Made by a program: the position numbers and the translations under genes | The notes under the pieces: model-generated | The model's database searches: none | The model's input: only the letters and a program-made list of their open reading frames with translations | Told to the model about the DNA's origin: nothing | Assembly: GCF_030462475.1 (NCBI RefSeq) | Contig: NZ_JASMRZ010000005.1 | Span: forward strand, 78,922-142,921 | DNA length: 64,000 nt | Source of the DNA: Variovorax sp. CAN15 | Lineage (GTDB): Bacteria > Pseudomonadota > Gammaproteobacteria > Burkholderiales > Burkholderiaceae_C | Direction of reading: 5' to 3' | In this document: in pieces, positions 8,363 to 17,937 of the stretch | How positions within the stretch are numbered: position 1 is the stretch's first letter | How the letters are laid out: each line of letters opens with the position of its first letter

Positions 8363-9316
8363 ATGGAATTCTTCCGCATCCACAAGACCATCCCGTTCAT
8401 GCGCCACGCGCTGGTGCTGAACATCGTTTCCGTCGTCACCTTCCTGCTGGCGGTGTTCTTCCTTTTCCACCGCGGGCTGCACCTGTCGGTGGAGTTCACC
8501 GGCGGCACGGTGATGGAAGTCGCCTACAACCAGTCGGCCGACGTCGGCAAGGTCCGCGAAATCGTCGGCAAGCTGGGCTACACCGAAGTGCAGGTGCAGA
8601 GCTTCGGCAAGTCGGTGCAGATCCGCCTGCCGGTGAAGAAGGGCGCGACCTCCGCCCAGCAGAGCGCCGAGGTGATGGACTCGCTGAAGGCCGCCGACCC
8701 GTCGGTCGAGCTGCGCAGCAACGAATTCGTCGGCCCGCAGGTCGGCGACGAGCTCACCACCAACGGCCTGAAGGCGCTGGGCATGGTGGTCGTCGGCATC
8801 ATGATCTACCTGGCGCTGCGCTTCGAATGGAAGTTCGCGCTGGCGACCGTGCTGGCGAACCTGCACGACGTGGTGATCATCCTGGGCTTCTTCGCCTTCT
8901 TCCAGTGGGAGTTCTCGCTGGCGGTGCTGGCGGCGGTGCTTGCGGTGCTGGGCTATTCGGTGAACGAGTCGGTCGTGATCTTCGACCGCATCCGCGAGAA
9001 CTTCCGCCGCTACCGCAAGATGTCGACCGTCGAGATCATCGACAACGCGATCACCTCGACCATCAGCCGGACCATCATCACCCACGGTTCCACCCAGCTG
9101 GTGGTGCTGTCGATGTTCTTCTTCGGCGGCCCGACGCTGCACTACTTCGCTCTGGCGCTGACCATCGGCATCTGCTTCGGCATCTATTCGTCGGCCTTCG
9201 TGGCGGCGGCCATCGCCATGTGGCTCGGCGTGAAGCGCGAGGATCTGGTCAAGGGCGGCCCGACCAAGCGCGACGGCGGCTCCGGGGACGACCCGAATGC
9301 CGGCGCTGTCGTCTGA
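8363..9316 (+). CDS. secF: Protein translocase subunit SecF
   Basis: A 317-residue partner of SecD. It has a first membrane helix (about residues 17-36), a periplasmic domain with LSVEFTGGTVMEV, and five C-terminal helices containing GYSVNESVVIFDRIRENFR, the SecF signature that takes part in proton transfer. Co-transcribed with secD (24 bp gap). The 162 bp downstream hold no gene, only a small hairpin around CCGCACTTGTGCGG, and no clear terminator. Confidence 0.97.
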   Translation: MEFFRIHKTIPFMRHALVLNIVSVVTFLLAVFFLFHRGLHLSVEFTGGTVMEVAYNQSADVGKVREIVGKLGYTEVQVQSFGKSVQIRLPVKKGATSAQQSAEVMDSLKAADPSVELRSNEFVGPQVGDELTTNGLKALGMVVVGIMIYLALRFEWKFALATVLANLHDVVIILGFFAFFQWEFSLAVLAAVLAVLGYSVNESVVIFDRIRENFRRYRKMSTVEIIDNAITSTISRTIITHGSTQLVVLSMFFFGGPTLHYFALALTIGICFGIYSSAFVAAAIAMWLGVKREDLVKGGPTKRDGGSGDDPNAGAVV

Positions 9317-9478
9317 CGGATACTCCAGGGTTCGGCAATCCAGGGCTGCGGCGGCGCAAACCGGCGTCGCGGCTCGCATGCAACGCCGGGCAATCTCCGC
9401 ACTTGTGCGGCAGCCCGTCCCGATGCAAGCTCCGGTTGTCGCCGACGAACCGACCACCCTGGCCCTTCCGACCTTTCA

Positions 9479-11905
9479 ATGAGCATTGCGCGGTCCGCTT
9501 CTTCCCTGCAGCTCGCACGCGAGACGCGTGAGCGTTTCGTATCGGCCACGGAAGGCGCGATCGCCCCGCTGGCACGCGCGATCCGGGACAGGTTGACGGC
9601 GATGGCGTCCGAGGCCGGCACCGCCCGCGCCATGCAGGAGAACCGCGACGACTTCGTCGCCTTCCAGGGGCAGGCCACCCATTGGGTCAGCCTCAGCCAG
9701 GCCGGCTGGCGCAAGGCGCTGGCCGCCAGCTCTGGCAGCGCGGGCACCCTGCCCTCGGCGCTGCGGCTCGAACTGATCGGCGACGAGGTGGTGGAAAGCA
9801 ACATCCTCTCCTCGCGCCTCGCGCAGCTCATCCACGACAAGGCCAGCTTCGAGCTCAGCGACCTGCGCCTGCGCATCCAGCACCTCGAAGGCACGACCGA
9901 GCTCGATGCCAAGGACGTGCTCAAGCCCGAGACGCTGGCCAAGCTGCTGGTCGAGCAATGGCTCGCGGCCGGGCTGAGTCGTGGCCTCTGGACCCGTGTG
10001 CAGGACACGGTGCAGCAGGGGCTGGTCGATGTGATCGTCAAGGCCTACGAGAGCGCCAACGCCTATCTGATCGCCAACGGCGTGATGCAGGAGATCGATC
10101 TCAAGAGCTTCGTACGGCGCACGGGCAATGCGGGCGGCGGAAGCGGTGGCGGCAGCGGCGGATCGGGCGCCGCGCCTATGGACAGCGGCATGTCCGGCAT
10201 CCACCATCCATCGCAGGTCCCGGGCCGGGGCGTGGAGCGGCCCGGCTTCGGATTCGAAGGCCAGCAGCTTTCCGTGCCGTCCACGGTGGCTTCCACCACA
10301 ATTACCGGCGGCTCGCCGCTGATGATCGCGCGGCAGCGCGCGCAGACCGCTCTGCTGAGCCTCAAGCGCTTCGTGACCGCCCGCATCGGCGGCGACCCGG
10401 GGGCCGCTGGCGGCGCATTCCAGGCGGGCGGCACGGAAGGACGCGCCACGACGAGCCCCGGCAGCCAGGCTGGCGGCGGTGGAGGTGCCAGCCCGGCGCC
10501 GCGCGCGTTCTCCAGGACATTCGCCGGTGCCATCGCTGAAGCCGAGGCCGCGTACCGGATGGCCGCTACCCAATACATGGAAGGCGCGGCCGAACAGGCC
10601 ACGCTGATGCAGCAGACGGCCGTCGACCTGCGCCGGCGCACGGCAGAACTCAAGAAGCGCGCTCCAACCACGGCAGACAAGGCCACCGTCGAGATCGTCG
10701 CGCTGATGTTCCAGGCCATCCTGGCCGAGGAGCGCATTCCGTTTTCGGCGCGCGTGTGGTTCGCGCGCCTGCAGATGCCGGTGCTGCGCGTGGCCATCGC
10801 CGAGCCCGAATTCTTCGGAACCCTGCAGCACCCCGCGCGCATGCTGATCGACCGCATGGGCTCGTGCGTGATGGGCTTCGATGCGGCCGCCATCAGCGGC
10901 AGCGCGCTCGAAGGCGAGATCCGCCGCGTGGTGCAGGTCATCGAGCAATACCCCGAGACCGGCCAGCGCGTGTTCAAGCTGGTGTTCGACGAGTTCGTCG
11001 CCTTCCTCAACCGCTACCTGACGCAGAGCGACACCACGCAGCGCGTGATGAGCGTGGCGCAGCAGGTCGAGCAGAAGGAGACGATGGCGATCCAGTACAC
11101 CATCGAGCTGCGCAAGATGTTGAACGACATGCCGGTGCGCGACGAGATCCGGGAGTTCCTCTTCAAGATCTGGGCCGAGGTGCTGGCCATCGCCGCGCTG
11201 CGCTACGGCGCGCAGGGCGAGCAGACCGTGATGCTCAAGCGCGTGGCTTCCGATCTGGTGTGGGCCGCGAGCGCCAAGCCCAACCGCACCGACCGCGCCC
11301 GCGTCATCCAGGACCTGCCGCAGCTGCTGCAGCGCCTGCGCCAGGGCATGGCGCTGCTGGGCATCGTCGACGAGCCGCAGGAAGCGCATATCAAGGCCAT
11401 CGGCGCCACGCTGTCCGACGCCTTCCTGTCGAAGACCGAGGCGATCCCGCAGGCCAAGATCGAGGCAATGGCCGAGCGGCTGGCGCACCTGGAAGACTTC
11501 GTGAGCGACGTTGGCGGCACCGCCGACCTGCCGCTGGACGCACACAGCATCGAGCTGCTGCTGGGCGTGGACGCGGCATCGATCGAGGTCATTCCCGACA
11601 CGGCCGGCGCCAAGGTGCCCGAGGACATGGTCGCCTGGGCGCAGGAACTGCAGGTGGGCAACTGGTTCATGCTCGATCACAACGACCGCGTGAGCCAGGT
11701 GCAGTTCGTCTGGCGCAGCGATCGAAAGCAACTGCACCTGTTCGCATCGGGAGATGGCCACAGCTTCCTGATCCAGGCCGGTCGGCTGGCGGCCTATCTG
11801 CAGGCCGGCCTGCTGGTGCCGGCGGAAGAGGAAACGCTCACGGTGCGCGCCACGCGCGAAGCGCTGGCGAAGCTCGATGCCAATCCCGAGCGCCTTCTGA
11901 ACTAG
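9479..11905 (+). CDS. DUF1631 family protein
   Basis: An 808-residue soluble protein of unknown function resembling the DUF1631 family of beta- and gammaproteobacteria. The N-terminal part (1-215) is helical. Two glycine-rich linkers, near residue 217 (GGGSGGGSGGSG) and near residue 330, separate it from a long helical core. The last about 90 residues form a beta-rich region (GNWFMLDHNDRVSQVQFVW and on) resembling the PilZ-like end known in this family, which would allow cyclic-di-GMP or protein binding. No signal peptide or membrane helix is seen. It converges with smg. The ligand is an inference. Confidence 0.75.
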   Translation: MSIARSASSLQLARETRERFVSATEGAIAPLARAIRDRLTAMASEAGTARAMQENRDDFVAFQGQATHWVSLSQAGWRKALAASSGSAGTLPSALRLELIGDEVVESNILSSRLAQLIHDKASFELSDLRLRIQHLEGTTELDAKDVLKPETLAKLLVEQWLAAGLSRGLWTRVQDTVQQGLVDVIVKAYESANAYLIANGVMQEIDLKSFVRRTGNAGGGSGGGSGGSGAAPMDSGMSGIHHPSQVPGRGVERPGFGFEGQQLSVPSTVASTTITGGSPLMIARQRAQTALLSLKRFVTARIGGDPGAAGGAFQAGGTEGRATTSPGSQAGGGGGASPAPRAFSRTFAGAIAEAEAAYRMAATQYMEGAAEQATLMQQTAVDLRRRTAELKKRAPTTADKATVEIVALMFQAILAEERIPFSARVWFARLQMPVLRVAIAEPEFFGTLQHPARMLIDRMGSCVMGFDAAAISGSALEGEIRRVVQVIEQYPETGQRVFKLVFDEFVAFLNRYLTQSDTTQRVMSVAQQVEQKETMAIQYTIELRKMLNDMPVRDEIREFLFKIWAEVLAIAALRYGAQGEQTVMLKRVASDLVWAASAKPNRTDRARVIQDLPQLLQRLRQGMALLGIVDEPQEAHIKAIGATLSDAFLSKTEAIPQAKIEAMAERLAHLEDFVSDVGGTADLPLDAHSIELLLGVDAASIEVIPDTAGAKVPEDMVAWAQELQVGNWFMLDHNDRVSQVQFVWRSDRKQLHLFASGDGHSFLIQAGRLAAYLQAGLLVPAEEETLTVRATREALAKLDANPERLLN

Positions 11906-11906
11906 C

Positions 11907-11978
11907 TGGCCGGGCCTCTGGTGTTGCCCCCGGTAGGGGGTTGGCGCAGCGGATACGCAGTGCCGCGCAGCCTGGGGG
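11907..11978 (-). repeat. Palindromic intergenic repeat, copy 1 (reverse orientation)
   Basis: Read on the minus strand this matches the first module of the copies at 27757, 36951 and 51986: the CCCCCAGGC core, a degraded CACTTCGTGTCGCTGCGCC stretch, a C-tract/G-tract hairpin and GGCAACACC. The second module (CCGGCAAAGCCGG and on) is cut after its first bases. It fills the gap between the convergent DUF1631 and smg genes, where the hairpin GCCCCCGGTAGGGGG may terminate transcription both ways. Confidence 0.75.
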
Positions 11979-11983
11979 CGGGC

Positions 11984-12505
11984 CTAATGCGCCGTGCGGC
12001 CTTCGCGGCTCTCGCACAGTTCATCGAGCACCAATGCATCGGGCTCGATGCCGGTGCTCCAGTGCACCATCAGAACGATGATCTTCAACTCGTCGAGCGC
12101 GACCGGATCGCCCGGCGCGGCCATCGCGCGCTCGATGACGATCTCGCGCAGCCCGCAAGGCAGCACGTTCGACGATTCGAGAAAGCGGATGAAACCGAGG
12201 CACTCGGCACCGAGGTGGTCCTGCTCGGCCTGTGAGTAGATGCGCATCGCGTTGTCCGACTGCGGCAGCGCCGCCTCGGGCCTGCCCCTGAGAACCACGG
12301 TGGCGCTGGCCTCGTCGTTGTCAGGGCTGTGTTCGATCTGCAGGCCTTGCGTTGCAAGGCTGAGGCCGTCGAGCCAGTGAAGGGCTTCGCGGATCTCCTC
12401 TGCCTCGAAGCCATGTGCACTGAGCTTGCGGCCCAGCTGCTCGGGTTCGGGGCAGGCGTCGCCGCGCCAGTAGTTTTCGTAGACAAAAACAAGCACTTCG
12501 AACAT
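11984..12505 (-). CDS. smg: Smg family protein (DUF494)
   Basis: A 173-residue cytoplasmic protein of the Smg/DUF494 family, recognised by MFEVLVFVYENYWRGD at the start, a helical LGRKLSAHGFEAEEIREALHW segment and the C-terminal IVIERAMA and ALVLDELC blocks. It lies next to dprA as in many beta- and gammaproteobacteria (smg-dprA-LysM//def-fmt). The family has been linked to DNA uptake and processing only by this neighbourhood. Its biochemical role is unknown. The ATG was chosen because it gives the family N terminus; longer versions add about 88 arginine-rich shadow residues. Confidence 0.9.
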   Translation of the reverse strand: MFEVLVFVYENYWRGDACPEPEQLGRKLSAHGFEAEEIREALHWLDGLSLATQGLQIEHSPDNDEASATVVLRGRPEAALPQSDNAMRIYSQAEQDHLGAECLGFIRFLESSNVLPCGLREIVIERAMAAPGDPVALDELKIIVLMVHWSTGIEPDALVLDELCESREGRTAH

Positions 12506-12539
12506 GGGCCCAATATAGCCGACGTTCGTGCAATGCCGA

Positions 12540-13694
12540 CTAGGTGGATGCCACTCGTTGGAAGAGACCACCGGGCAATCGTGAGACATGCCCGTCCAGC
12601 TCGAGTTCGAGCATCTTCGCCTGCAGCGCGGCCGCGCCCCAGCCGGTGCGCGCGCCGAGGGCATCGAGGCTTGCCGGCTCGAAGCCGAGGGCCTCCAGCA
12701 GCGGATCTTCCGGCGATGAAGATGCAGCCATGTTCGTCGCGCTGCCGGAGGCCGGAGAAGCCGCGGCAATGCGCGGAGCCTGAAGCGGCGGCAACTCTTC
12801 GAGGATGTCGTTCACCGATTCCACGAGCTTCGCGCCCTGCCGGATCAGCGCATGGCAGCCGCGCGATTGCGGCGAATGGATCGAGCCCGGTATCGCGAAC
12901 ACTTCCTTGCCCTGCTCCGAGGTGAGCCGCGCGGTGATCAGCGAGCCGGATTGCAGCGCGGCCTCGACCACCAGCGTGCCGCGTGCCAGTCCGGCGATGA
13001 GGCGGTTGCGCTTCGGAAAATTCTGCGTGAGCGGCGGCGTGCCCAACGGCAGCTCGCTCACGATCAGCCCTTGCAACGTGATGCGGTGGGCAAGGTCACG
13101 GTGCCGCGCAGGGTAGACGCGGTCGAGCCCGGTGCCCACCACGGCCACCGTCGCGAGCCGGGAGGCATCGCCTGCGGCATCGAGCGCGCCCTGGTGCGCT
13201 GCGCCATCCACGCCCAGCGCCAGCCCCGACACCACGGGCAGCCCTGCTTCGCCGAGCGCCCGCCCGAAGCTGCGCGCGTTCGTGGCACCCTGCGGCGTCG
13301 GGTTGCGGCTGCCCACGACGGCGATGCTGTGGCCCAGCTGCGTGAGGTCGAAGCCGGCGGCTCCCAGCACGTAGAGCATCAGCGGCGGGTCGGCCATTTC
13401 GAGCAGGGAGTCCGGGTAGCCGGCGTCACCGAGCGTGACGACGCGGCGCGAGACCTTGTCGTCGCCCGCCTGCAGCCATTGCCAGGTCAGGTCGATCTGC
13501 GCCTGCAGGCCGGTCGGCGGCTGCAGCAGCGCTTCGGCCTGCGCATGCGAGACGATCTCGCGCAGCGCGGCATCGGGCCGCGTGAAGATCTGCTCGGGCA
13601 GCCCGAAGGCCGCGAGCAGACGGCGCGCGGCACCGTCGCCGATGCCGGGCGTCAGCGAAAGCCGCAGCCAGCCTGCGAGTTCTGCGCGTTCCAA
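12540..13694 (-). CDS. dprA: DNA-processing protein DprA
   Basis: A 384-residue protein that binds incoming single-stranded DNA and loads RecA during natural transformation. The N-terminal helical domain (about 1-75) precedes the Rossmann-like core (about 85-300), with GSRNPTPQG, GLALGVDGAAH, GTGLDRVYPARH and FPKRNRLIAGL, the last being the classic DprA signature. A C-terminal winged-helix domain (about 320-384) follows a Ser/Ala-rich linker. It is 34 bp upstream of smg and 34 bp downstream of the LysM gene, all on the minus strand, so probably one unit. Length is normal. Confidence 0.95.
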   Translation of the reverse strand: MERAELAGWLRLSLTPGIGDGAARRLLAAFGLPEQIFTRPDAALREIVSHAQAEALLQPPTGLQAQIDLTWQWLQAGDDKVSRRVVTLGDAGYPDSLLEMADPPLMLYVLGAAGFDLTQLGHSIAVVGSRNPTPQGATNARSFGRALGEAGLPVVSGLALGVDGAAHQGALDAAGDASRLATVAVVGTGLDRVYPARHRDLAHRITLQGLIVSELPLGTPPLTQNFPKRNRLIAGLARGTLVVEAALQSGSLITARLTSEQGKEVFAIPGSIHSPQSRGCHALIRQGAKLVESVNDILEELPPLQAPRIAAASPASGSATNMAASSSPEDPLLEALGFEPASLDALGARTGWGAAALQAKMLELELDGHVSRLPGGLFQRVAST

Positions 13695-13728
13695 TCGAGT
13701 GTGCGAGAAGAAAGGCCGGGGCCGCGGG

Positions 13729-14946
13729 TCAGGGATTGACGAGGAAGTCGCCGGCGCGCGGAGTGTCGTTGATTTCGAGCACCAGCGCGTACGAAACCTT
13801 CTCGAAGGTGCGGAACACCATCAGCAGGCCGATGCGCTCGTTGGGCAGCTTGATGGTTTCCTTGCGCGCGCCGGTGCGGTCGAGGATGGTCTCGCCGTTC
13901 TTCAGGATCGCCAGCACGTGGCCGTTGTCGATACCGTCGCGCGTGCCCTTGTTGATGGCCACCACCTGGTTCTGCGCCGCGAACTGCACCGCGTTGCCGT
14001 AGACCGAGATGATGCGGCCCTCGACCTGAGTCGACGGCGCGCGCGGCACGTAGCTCAGCAGCTGGCGCGGGGGCTCCGGCAGCAGTCGGTCGCCGGCGCG
14101 CATCTCCTCGCGCGAGGCGATGATGTCGATGCTGGCGGGCACGACGGTGATGACGTCCTTGTCCTCGACCGTCTCGACGGTGGTCGATTCGCCGCGCTGC
14201 AGACGCGCCTTGCCCAGGTACTGCGCCTCGTACCCGAGGATTTCGCCCGTGCCAGGGTCCTTCAGCGGCGTGGCGCTGCGGAAGACGCGGAAGTTCTGCA
14301 CCGGGCCCGGCACCTCGACCAGCGGCGCCTCGGCGGTGCCGCGGGCATAGGCCCGGTCGCCGCGGGACAGCAGCACGCGGCTGTCGTTGCCGGCCACGAT
14401 GCGCGGTGCGGCTTCGAGCGTGCCCGCGTCCACCACGATGGGTTCGCTCAGGAAGGGCTCGATGACGCTCGGGTTGAGCGTGGGCAGCGCCATGCCGGCC
14501 AGTGAGTCGAAACGGGTGCGCGGTGACAGCTTGATGGTTCCGCCGTCGCCGCTGGTGCCGCCGCGGCGGGTGATCAGGCGGGCGCGGCCGCCCGTCTTGT
14601 CCAGGTAGAGCACCTGGCCGGGATAGATCCGGTGCGGGTTGGCGATTTCATTGATGTTCATGCCCCACAACTCCGGCCAGCGCCACGGGCGCAGCAGGTA
14701 GAGGCGGGAGATGGCCCAGAGCGTGTCGCCCGGCTTCACGGTGTATTCGTCGGGCGCATTGGGCGCCAGTTCGCTCAGCGGCACGCCGGCCTGGGCGGTC
14801 TGCTGGGCGGTGGCGCGCTGCTGCGGCGTGATGGGGTAGTTCTGGGCCCAGGCCGTCGTGGCGCCGCAACTGCCGATCACCGCCAGGGCTGTCAGCGTGG
14901 CAAGGAAAGAAGGGCGCTGGCGGTCGGTGAGTCTGAGCTTTTTCAT
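13729..14946 (-). CDS. LysM peptidoglycan-binding exported protein
   Basis: A 405-residue secreted protein. The ATG was chosen to give a signal peptide MKKLRLTDRQRPSF then a hydrophobic stretch ending TAWAQ (about residues 1-35). A LysM domain lies at about residues 66-115, with YTVKPGDTLWAISRLYL, PELWGMN and IYPGQVLYL. The rest is beta-rich and unassigned, as in the LysM proteins that sit between dprA and def in betaproteobacteria. It should bind peptidoglycan in the periplasm. Possible roles are cell-wall maintenance or a link between envelope and DNA uptake, the latter only from its neighbours. Divergent from def across 158 bp. Confidence 0.88.
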   Translation of the reverse strand: MKKLRLTDRQRPSFLATLTALAVIGSCGATTAWAQNYPITPQQRATAQQTAQAGVPLSELAPNAPDEYTVKPGDTLWAISRLYLLRPWRWPELWGMNINEIANPHRIYPGQVLYLDKTGGRARLITRRGGTSGDGGTIKLSPRTRFDSLAGMALPTLNPSVIEPFLSEPIVVDAGTLEAAPRIVAGNDSRVLLSRGDRAYARGTAEAPLVEVPGPVQNFRVFRSATPLKDPGTGEILGYEAQYLGKARLQRGESTTVETVEDKDVITVVPASIDIIASREEMRAGDRLLPEPPRQLLSYVPRAPSTQVEGRIISVYGNAVQFAAQNQVVAINKGTRDGIDNGHVLAILKNGETILDRTGARKETIKLPNERIGLLMVFRTFEKVSYALVLEINDTPRAGDFLVNP

Positions 14947-15104
14947 GTCTGATGGGTGAGCGCGCGACGTATCGCTGCGCATACGAATCTCACAATTTGC
15001 TACGAATTCTGCGCTGAAGCCCTTGAGAGGGCAACGTTTTCGGGCTACGGAGCCGCGTGTCGTCGCGGAATTGGCGAAAATAGCCACAACTTTCCCTCGA
15101 TTTC

Positions 15105-15623
15105 ATGGCCAAACGAAACATTCTGAGTTACCCGGACAAGCGCCTGCACACCGTGGCCAAGCCGGTGCAGGGCGTCGACGCGCGCATCAAGACTCTGGTA
15201 GCCGACATGCTGGAAACCATGTACGACGCCAACGGCATCGGCCTTGCCGCGACCCAGATCGACGTGCACGAGCGCCTCGTCGTCATCGACGTGTCCGAAG
15301 AGCGTAACCAGCCGATCGTGCTGATCAACCCCGAGATCATCTGGGCCAGCGAGGAAAAGGTCCTGAACGAGGAAGGCTGCCTCTCGGTGCCCGGCATCTA
15401 CGACGGCGTGATGCGTTCCACCTCGGTGAAGGTGCAGGCGCTCGACGAGGACGGCGAGACGCGCACCATCGAAGCCGAAGGCCTGCTGGCCGTGTGCATC
15501 CAGCACGAACTCGACCACCTGCTGGGCAAGGTGTTCGTCGAATACCTCTCTCCCCTGAAGCGCAACCGCATCAAGAGCAAGCTGCTGAAGCAGCAGCGCG
15601 AAGAGATGCGGGAGCGGGCTTGA
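15105..15623 (+). CDS. def: Peptide deformylase
   Basis: A 172-residue metallo-enzyme that removes the formyl group from the N-terminal Met of new proteins. All three family motifs are present: GIGLAATQ (about residues 45-52), EGCLSVP (about 92-98) and [11 protein letters not shown] (about 133-143) with the HExxH metal ligands. Length is typical. It is followed by a lipoprotein gene and fmt, so the genes that add and remove the formyl group are close together. This places it as the first gene of a def-lipoprotein-fmt-azlCD strand. Confidence 0.97.
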   Translation: MAKRNILSYPDKRLHTVAKPVQGVDARIKTLVADMLETMYDANGIGLAATQIDVHERLVVIDVSEERNQPIVLINPEIIWASEEKVLNEEGCLSVPGIYDGVMRSTSVKVQALDEDGETRTIEAEGLLAVCIQHELDHLLGKVFVEYLSPLKRNRIKSKLLKQQREEMRERA

Positions 15624-15628
15624 TCCCC

Positions 15629-16144
15629 ATGAACGCGGGCCGGCGCTCCAGATCCCTCGCCGCACTGGCGCTCGCCGCCGCTGCGGGCCTGGGGCTCCTG
15701 GCCGGCTGCGCCAGCGAACCGACCCGCATCCAGCCCGGCACCTCGGCTGCCGAAACCATCCAGCGCCTGGGCGCGCCCACCGGCCGCTACCCGCTCAACG
15801 GCGGCGGCGAGCGGCTGCAGTACTCGCGCATGCCGGCCGGCTTCGAGGTGATCGATATCGACATGGACGCCTCGGGCAAGGTGGTTTCGGTGACGCAGGT
15901 GCTCAGCGAGGCGCGCTTCGGCCAGGACATCAAGGTCAACCAGTGGCGCCAGAACGACGTGATGGCCTTCTACGGCCGGCCCTATGAGATCACCCGCGTC
16001 AGTTCCTTCGACGGCGCCGTCTGGACCTGGCGCTACAAGGCCGTGAACGAGCGCCGCATGCTGTACATCTACATCGATCCGACCGACGTGGTCCGGCGCT
16101 ATCACACGGGGGACGATCTCGAGCTCGATCGGATCCGGGATTGA
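15629..16144 (+). CDS. Outer-membrane lipoprotein, BamE/SmpA-like
   Basis: A 171-residue lipoprotein. A basic N terminus (MNAGRRSRS) and hydrophobic stretch end in the lipobox LLAGC with Cys27 as the acylation site; no Asp follows, so outer-membrane sorting is likely. Two repeat-like segments, [20 protein letters not shown] then [16 protein letters not shown], and [11 protein letters not shown] then WTWRYK, resemble the BamE/OmlA two-helix plus beta-sheet layout. It starts 5 bp after def and overlaps the fmt start. The function is unknown; help in outer-membrane protein assembly is a guess from the fold pattern. Confidence 0.65.
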   Translation: MNAGRRSRSLAALALAAAAGLGLLAGCASEPTRIQPGTSAAETIQRLGAPTGRYPLNGGGERLQYSRMPAGFEVIDIDMDASGKVVSVTQVLSEARFGQDIKVNQWRQNDVMAFYGRPYEITRVSSFDGAVWTWRYKAVNERRMLYIYIDPTDVVRRYHTGDDLELDRIRD

Positions 16145-17103
16145 ACCGCCTCAGAGTCGTCTTCGCGGGCACGCCCGAGTTCGCGCGCGTCGCGTTGGAG
16201 GCCATCGCCGCCGCAGGCCATGAGGTCGTGCTGGTGATGAGCCAGCCCGACCGCCCCGCCGGCCGCGGCATGAAGCTGCAGGCCTCCCCCGTCAAGCAGT
16301 GCGCCGTGGCCAACGGCTGGCCCGTGGCCCAGCCGCGCAGCCTGCGTCTGGACGGCAAGTACCCCGACGAGGCCTCGGCCGCGCGCGACACCCTGCTGGC
16401 CCTGAAGCCCGACGTGATGGTGGTCGCCGCCTACGGCCTGATCCTGCCGCAGTGGGTGCTCGACCTGCCGGCGCACGGCTGCCTGAACATCCACGCGAGC
16501 CTGCTGCCGCGCTGGCGCGGCGCCGCGCCGATCCATCGCGCCATCGAGGCGGGCGACGCGCAGACCGGCATCACCATCATGCAGATGGATGCCGGCCTCG
16601 ACACCGGCGACATGCTGCTGCGCGAGGCCGTCGACATCGGCGCGGGCGACAACACCGCCCGTCTGCACGACCGCCTGGCCGAGCTCGGCGGCAGGATGAT
16701 CGTCGAGGCGCTCGCGCGCATCGGCACGCTCACCCGCACGCCGCAGCCGGCCGAAGGCGTCACCTACGCCAGCAAGGTCGAGAAGCACGAGGCGCTGGTC
16801 GACTGGGCCCAGCCCGCCGAGGCCATCGTGCGCCGCGTGCTGGCCTTCGACCCGTTCCCGGGCGCCAACAGTCCGCTGGACGGCGAAACCATCAAGCTCT
16901 GGGCCGCCCGCGCCGAGAGGTCTTCAGCGGCTGCGGCCACGCCGGGCACCATCCTGACCGTGGACCCTGCTGGCGTGACGGTGGCCGCTGCCCCTGGCTC
17001 GGCCGTCCTCCTCACGGAACTGCAGCGGCCCGGCGGCAAGCGCCTGCCGGTGGCCGACTTCCTGCACGGCTTCGACCTGAAGCCCGGGCAGGTGTTCGGC
17101 TGA
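16141..17103 (+). CDS. fmt: Methionyl-tRNA formyltransferase
   Basis: A 320-residue enzyme that formylates Met-tRNA(fMet) using 10-formyl-tetrahydrofolate. It has [17 protein letters not shown] at the start, [10 protein letters not shown], the catalytic block [20 protein letters not shown] (Asn and His about residues 118-120) and [11 protein letters not shown] with the catalytic Asp. A C-terminal OB-like tRNA-binding domain spans about 205-320. The start is TTG, overlapping the preceding stop (TTGA), which shows translational coupling with the lipoprotein gene. The def-fmt pairing is a standard arrangement. Confidence 0.97.
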   Translation: MNRLRVVFAGTPEFARVALEAIAAAGHEVVLVMSQPDRPAGRGMKLQASPVKQCAVANGWPVAQPRSLRLDGKYPDEASAARDTLLALKPDVMVVAAYGLILPQWVLDLPAHGCLNIHASLLPRWRGAAPIHRAIEAGDAQTGITIMQMDAGLDTGDMLLREAVDIGAGDNTARLHDRLAELGGRMIVEALARIGTLTRTPQPAEGVTYASKVEKHEALVDWAQPAEAIVRRVLAFDPFPGANSPLDGETIKLWAARAERSSAAAATPGTILTVDPAGVTVAAAPGSAVLLTELQRPGGKRLPVADFLHGFDLKPGQVFG

Positions 17104-17843
17104 TGTTCCTCTCGCAAAGCATCCGGGGCCGCCCCGAGTTCCGCGTCGGCGCGCGCGACATGACCCCCGTGGCGCTGGGCATCGGCGCCTGGGGGCTGAT
17201 GACCGGTGTGGCCATGGTCAAGTCGAACATGAGCCTGGTCGAGGCGGTGGCGATGACGCTGCTGGTCTACGCGGGCAGCTCGCAGCTGGCGGCCATTCCG
17301 CTGCTCGTCGCCGGGGCGCCGGCCTGGGTGGTCCTGGCGACGGGCTTCTGCGTCAACCTGCGCTTCGTGGTGTTCAGCCTGCATCTGCGGCCCTACCTCA
17401 TGCACATGCCGCGCTGGCGCCGCATGCTGCACGGCTACCTCACGGCCGACATGAGCTATGCGCTCTTCACGAAGAAGTACACCAAGCCGCCGCTGACCGT
17501 GGCCGAGCAGCAGGCGCAGGAGGCCTACCTCACCGGCAACTACTTCGTCACCTGGTGCGCCTGGATGGGCATGAGCCTGCTGGGCATCGCGCTGGCCAAC
17601 TTCATTCCCCAGAGCTGGGGCCTGGGCTTCGCCGGCGTGCTGAGCCTGGTCGCCATCGTCTGCTCGATGGCGACGACGCGGCTGCGAGTGCTGGCCGCGC
17701 TGATCGCCGGCGCCACCGCGGTCGCCGCCTACGCGCTGCCGCTGAAGCTCAACATCGTGGTGGCCATCGGCGTGGCCGTGCTGCTGTGCTTCTGGCTCGA
17801 GAAGCAGCTCGGACTCGACCCGAACGCGGAGGACGACAAGTGA
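17103..17843 (+). CDS. azlC: AzlC family branched-chain amino acid exporter subunit
   Basis: A 246-residue inner-membrane protein with about six to seven hydrophobic segments. It carries the AzlC hallmarks VYAGSSQLAAIPLL and NLRFVVFSLHLRPYL. With the small AzlD partner it exports branched-chain amino acids or their analogues in characterised systems. The ATG overlaps the last base of the fmt stop (TGATG), so it is coupled to fmt. Its partner azlD is separated by a 94 bp gap filled by a palindromic repeat, whereas azlC and azlD usually abut. Confidence 0.88.
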   Translation: MFLSQSIRGRPEFRVGARDMTPVALGIGAWGLMTGVAMVKSNMSLVEAVAMTLLVYAGSSQLAAIPLLVAGAPAWVVLATGFCVNLRFVVFSLHLRPYLMHMPRWRRMLHGYLTADMSYALFTKKYTKPPLTVAEQQAQEAYLTGNYFVTWCAWMGMSLLGIALANFIPQSWGLGFAGVLSLVAIVCSMATTRLRVLAALIAGATAVAAYALPLKLNIVVAIGVAVLLCFWLEKQLGLDPNAEDDK

Positions 17844-17845
17844 GC

Positions 17846-17933
17846 GCCGCCCGGCCGCCCGAAGGCGCTCGCCCCCTCCGTCCGGAGGGGGGAGGAGAAG
17901 CGACACGAAGTGCGCGGAGCCTGGGGGAGGGGA
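17846..17933 (-). repeat. Palindromic repeat, copy 2, between azlC and azlD
   Basis: The block GCCGCCCGGCCGCCC, a C-tract/G-tract hairpin (CCCCCTCCGTCCGGAGGGGG) and GCGACACGAAGTGCGCGGAGCCTGGGGG match, on the minus strand, the first module of the repeat copies elsewhere. This copy lacks the second module. It occupies nearly the whole gap between two co-directional genes, and its G-rich end GGGAGGGGAGCAA directly precedes the azlD GTG, so it seems to supply the ribosome binding site. Confidence 0.7.
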
Positions 17934-17937
17934 GCAA

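Noticed and set aside
9317..9478. A small gene between secF and the DUF1631 gene
   Set aside because: Short open frames here lack a ribosome binding site and recognisable composition. Only a small hairpin around CCGCACTTGTGCGG was seen.
14968..14985. CGTATC-GCTGCG-CATACG between the LysM and def genes, similar to the XRE sites
   Set aside because: The centre is 6 bp rather than 7 and the right half reads CATACG, not GATACC. It may be an unrelated palindrome, so it was not added to the set.
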